This document shows positions 13,967 to 16,533 of a DNA stretch of 16,533 bases, in pieces. The notes under the pieces were generated by a model. That model saw only the letters and a program-made list of their open reading frames with translations, was not told the origin of the DNA and ran no database searches. The stretch spans positions 1 through 16,533 of the forward strand of contig JBDZVM010000063.1 in the NCBI GenBank assembly GCA_040255675.1. The letters run 5' to 3'. This DNA is from JBDZVM01 sp040255675 (GTDB lineage: Bacteria; Actinomycetota; Actinomycetes; Acidothermales; Acidothermaceae). Positions within the stretch are counted from its first letter, which is position 1; every line of letters begins with the position of its first letter. Position numbers and translations under genes: made by a program.

Positions 13967-14262
13967 GATTCGTCCTCTTCACCAATGAACCGCTGCCGCG
14001 CCGACAGCAGCTCGATCTCGGGTCGGGCGGCGACGAGCCGCTCGCACGATTGCAGCACGTCGACGCAGTGGGCGCGGTCGGCGGCGACCACGGCAACTCC
14101 GACGAGGGAGCGGCGATGCAGGTCGAGGTGTCCGGCCTCGGCGACGCTGACCTCGAACCGCTTCTTGAGCTCAGCCACGATCGGCCGCACAACGCCGCGC
14201 TTTTGCTTCAGCGAATGCACATCGCCAAGCAGCAAGTCCATCTCGAGCACGCCGACAAACAT
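13963..14262 (-). CDS. ylxP: DUF503 family protein, YlxP-like
   Basis: A 99-residue protein matching DUF503: MFVGVLEMDLLLGDVHSLKQKRGVVRPIVAELKKRF is the hallmark N-terminal half (a beta strand, then the SLKxKR motif), followed by VSVAEAG...RSLVGVAVVAADRAH. The last ~15 residues are acidic. In Bacillus the homologue ylxP lies between infB and rbfA, the same place as here. Its molecular role is not well established; a link to ribosome function is inferred from its neighbours. The start is ATG at 14260-14262 with an AGGGCAGG-type site before it. The stop overlaps the rbfA start by four bases. Confidence 0.93.
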   Translation of the reverse strand: MFVGVLEMDLLLGDVHSLKQKRGVVRPIVAELKKRFEVSVAEAGHLDLHRRSLVGVAVVAADRAHCVDVLQSCERLVAARPEIELLSARQRFIGEEDES

Positions 14263-14319
14263 GCTGCCTGCCCTGCCCTTCAGTGATCGAGACGCACGAG
14301 CTGCGGGGGGCGCGGAGCG

Positions 14320-14372
14320 ACGACCCTCTTCCGAAGGACGTAAAGCGAACGCAGTCCGAGGAAGAGGGTCGT
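14320..14372. repeat. Long imperfect hairpin in the infB-ylxP gap
   Basis: ACGACCCTCTTCC (14320-14332) pairs perfectly with GGAAGAGGGTCGT (14360-14372). Inside, GGAC and GTCC can extend the stem past a small internal loop, leaving a loop of about 14 nt. The outer flanks carry a direct repeat GCGGAGCG (14312-14319 and 14374-14381). It fills most of the 129-bp gap between the infB stop and ylxP. There is no T-run on either strand, so it is not a standard terminator. Candidates are a dispersed intergenic palindromic repeat (REP/MITE-like) or an mRNA processing or stability element. Confidence 0.7.
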
Positions 14373-14391
14373 TGCGGAGCGCCTGGAGGTG

Positions 14392-16533
14392 CTACACCCG
14401 AGGCTTTTCGCGCAGCTCGTACGTCTCGATCACGTCGTCCACCTTGATGTCGTTGAAGGATCCGAGTCCGATGCCGCACTCGTATCCTTCGCGCACCTCG
14501 GTGGCGTCGTCCTTGAATCGGCGAAGCGACTCGATGGTGAGCCGTTCGTTGACGACGACACCGTCGCGCACCAGCCGCGCCTTCGAGTTGCGCGTAATGG
14601 TGCCCGAGCGCACGAGGCAACCGGCGATGTTGCCGAACTTGCTGGAGCGGAACACCTCGCGAATCTCGGCGGTACCGAGCTGCGCTTCTTCGAATTCCGG
14701 CTTCAACAAGCCCTTCAACGCCGCTTCGACTTCGTCGATGGCCTGGTAAATCACCGAGTAATACCGGACGTCGACACCCTCGCGCTCAGCCAGTTCGCGG
14801 GCCTTGCCTTCGGGGCGCACGTTGTAGCCGATGATGATGGCGTCGGAGGCGACGGCCAGCATCACGTTGTTCTCGGTGATCGCACCGACGCCGCGGTCGA
14901 TGACGCGCAGGTTGACCTCGTCGCCGACGTCAATTTTCAGCAACGCGTCTTCGAGCGCTTCGACCGAACCGGAGACGTCGCCCTTGAGAATGAGCCGAAG
15001 CTCGGCCACCTCGCCCTTTTCCATGCGGGCAAGGATGTCTTCGAGGCTGCGCCGGCCGCGGTTGGCCGCCAGTTGCGCGTTGCGCTCACGCGCGGCGCGA
15101 CGTTCGGCGATCTGGCGGGCGACCCGGTCTTCAGGCACGACGAGGAAGTTGTCGCCGGCGTCGGGGACGCTGGTGAATCCCAGCACCTGAACCGGACGCG
15201 ACGGACCCGCTTCGTCGACCGGCTGGCCGAACTCGTCGAGCATGGCCCGCACCCGGCCGAACGCTTCGCCCGCGACGACCGAGTCGCCGACGTGCAAGGT
15301 TCCGCGTTGCACGAGCACGGTCGCGACCGGGCCGCGGCCGCGGTCGAGGTGAGCCTCGATGGCGACACCTTGCGCGTCTTGCTCCGCGTTGGCGCGCATG
15401 TCGAGCGTGGCGTCGGCAGTCAGCAAAATTGCCTCGAGCAGGTCGTCGATGTGCAGGTTCGACTTCGCCGACACGTCGACGAACATGGTGTCGCCGCCGT
15501 ATTCCTCGGCCACCAAGCCGTACTCGGTGAGCTGGCCGCGCACCTTCGCCGGGTCGGCGTCCTCCTTGTCGATCTTGTTCACCGCGACGACGATCGGCAC
15601 ACCGGCCGCCTGCGCGTGGTTGAGCGCCTCGACGGTCTGTGGCATCACGCCGTCGTCGGCCGCGACGACCAGGACGGCGATGTCGGTGACCTGCGCGCCA
15701 CGGGCTCGCATGGCGGTGAACGCCTCGTGACCCGGGGTGTCGATGAAGGTGATCGCGCGTTCGCCACCCGACGACGACGCCAGCACTTGGTAGGCGCCGA
15801 TGTGCTGGGTGATGCCGCCGTGTTCGCGCGCGACGACGTTGGTGTTGCGGATCGCGTCGAGCAGCTTGGTCTTTCCGTGGTCGACGTGGCCCATGACCGT
15901 GACGACTGGCGGGCGGGCCGACAGTTCGGCCTCGCCGCCCTCGTCTTCGCCGAACTCGAGGTCGAAGCTTTCGAGCAGCTCGCGGTCTTCGTCTTCTGGG
16001 CTGACGACCTGCACCTCGTAGCCGAGTTCGGCACCGAGCAGCTGCAGCGTCTCTTCGTTGACAGACTGCGTCGCGGTGACCATCTCGCCGAGGTGGAAGA
16101 GCACCTGCACCAAGGACGCCGGGTTCGCGTTGATGCGATCAGCGAAGTCGGAAAGCGACGCGCCCCGCGGCAGCCGAACAGCTTGCCCGTTGCCACGCGG
16201 AACCTGCACGCCGCCGATCGTCGGGGCCTGCATGTTGTCGAACTCTTGACGCCGCTGCTTCTTCGACTTGCGACCGCGCGCCGGCCTACCGCCTGGGCCG
16301 CGGCCGAACGCGCCAGCGGTACCGCCGCCGCGGCCACGACCACCAGGGCCAGGCCGGCCGCCGCCGGCGGGACCGCCACCCGGGCCACCCGGGCCACCCG
16401 ACGGTCCGCGGCCGCCGAAGCCACCGCCACCGCTGGGCCGGCCGCCGCCGAAGCCGCCGCGGGTGCCGCTCGGGGCGCCCGCGCGGCCGCCAGGACCACC
16501 GGAACCGCCGGGTCGACCGCCGCCGAAGCCGCC
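14392..16533 (-). CDS. infB: Translation initiation factor IF-2 (5' end beyond window)
   Basis: The GTPase that delivers initiator tRNA to the 30S subunit. 713 residues are visible, reading through the right edge of the window, so the N-terminus is missing. The first ~85 visible residues are an extreme Gly/Pro/Arg-rich linker, typical of actinobacterial IF-2. Then come KSKKQRRQEFDNM, an IF2_N segment (LPRGASLSDFADRINANPASLVQVLF), and the G domain with GHVDHGKT (visible residues 215-222), GGITQHIGAY, DTPGHEAF (265-272), NKID (319-322) and SAK. Domains II, III and IV follow (EVAELRLILKGDVSGSVEALEDAL in the middle; the end is FNDIKVDDVIETYELREKPRV). TAG lies at 14392-14394. An ATG at 16233 (visible residue 101) is internal, not the start. 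Confidence 0.97.
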   Translation of the reverse strand, partial: GGFGGGRPGGSGGPGGRAGAPSGTRGGFGGGRPSGGGGFGGRGPSGGPGGPGGGPAGGGRPGPGGRGRGGGTAGAFGRGPGGRPARGRKSKKQRRQEFDNMQAPTIGGVQVPRGNGQAVRLPRGASLSDFADRINANPASLVQVLFHLGEMVTATQSVNEETLQLLGAELGYEVQVVSPEDEDRELLESFDLEFGEDEGGEAELSARPPVVTVMGHVDHGKTKLLDAIRNTNVVAREHGGITQHIGAYQVLASSSGGERAITFIDTPGHEAFTAMRARGAQVTDIAVLVVAADDGVMPQTVEALNHAQAAGVPIVVAVNKIDKEDADPAKVRGQLTEYGLVAEEYGGDTMFVDVSAKSNLHIDDLLEAILLTADATLDMRANAEQDAQGVAIEAHLDRGRGPVATVLVQRGTLHVGDSVVAGEAFGRVRAMLDEFGQPVDEAGPSRPVQVLGFTSVPDAGDNFLVVPEDRVARQIAERRAARERNAQLAANRGRRSLEDILARMEKGEVAELRLILKGDVSGSVEALEDALLKIDVGDEVNLRVIDRGVGAITENNVMLAVASDAIIIGYNVRPEGKARELAEREGVDVRYYSVIYQAIDEVEAALKGLLKPEFEEAQLGTAEIREVFRSSKFGNIAGCLVRSGTITRNSKARLVRDGVVVNERLTIESLRRFKDDATEVREGYECGIGLGSFNDIKVDDVIETYELREKPRV

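Noticed and set aside
16234..16533. Gly/Pro/Arg-rich stretch as a separate repeat protein
   Set aside because: It is in frame with and continuous to IF-2 and matches the usual low-complexity N-terminal linker of actinobacterial IF-2.
1..16533. CRISPR array, tRNA/rRNA genes or transposase
   Set aside because: No spaced repeat array, no cloverleaf or rRNA sequence and no transposase motif was seen by eye on either strand.

Overview
The window is high-GC DNA from a bacterium, most likely an actinomycete. Many start codons are GTG, neighbouring genes overlap by 4 bases, and the gene order infB - ylxP (DUF503) - rbfA - truB - ribF - rpsO - pnp - M16 peptidase - dapB is the actinobacterial version of the translation/RNA-processing cluster. 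I cannot place the genus.

Layout. The backbone is on the minus strand. Reading it in the direction of transcription (right to left): infB (start outside the window), ylxP, rbfA, truB, then ribF, rpsO, pnp, an M16 zinc protease and dapB (last ~10 codons outside the window). Within each tightly packed block the genes overlap by 4 bases, which indicates translational coupling.

This backbone is interrupted by three accessory blocks. (1) Between truB and ribF lie about 4.3 kb. They hold a plus-strand pair, a PAP2-phosphatase/wax-ester-diacylglycerol-acyltransferase (WS/DGAT) fusion and an overlapping DMT-type membrane transporter, and a minus-strand ArsR-SRPBCC fusion regulator. (2) Between ribF and rpsO lies a marR-MFS transporter operon. 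(3) Between the M16 protease and dapB lies a decayed plus-strand PIN-domain (VapC-type) toxin gene.

How the parts may work together. The backbone makes translation factors, rRNA/tRNA modification and maturation proteins, FAD/FMN, ribosomal protein S15 and PNPase. The fusion protein could dephosphorylate a phospholipid such as phosphatidate and acylate the resulting diacylglycerol, joining the last two steps of storage-lipid synthesis; this is inference from its domains. The MarR and ArsR-type genes each have a dyad overlapping a promoter whose predicted start falls on the GTG, so both look like leaderless, probably autoregulated genes.

The most interesting non-coding parts are the ribF/PAP2-acyltransferase intergenic region (two separate dyads plus a 27-bp tandem repeat), the promoter-operator of the ArsR-SRPBCC gene, a long hairpin between infB and ylxP, twin palindromes upstream of dapB, and hairpins on both sides of rpsO. 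I found no tRNA, rRNA, CRISPR array or insertion sequence. I did not find a clearly new multi-gene system; the best candidate for novelty is the lipid fusion gene with its transporter and structured control region.
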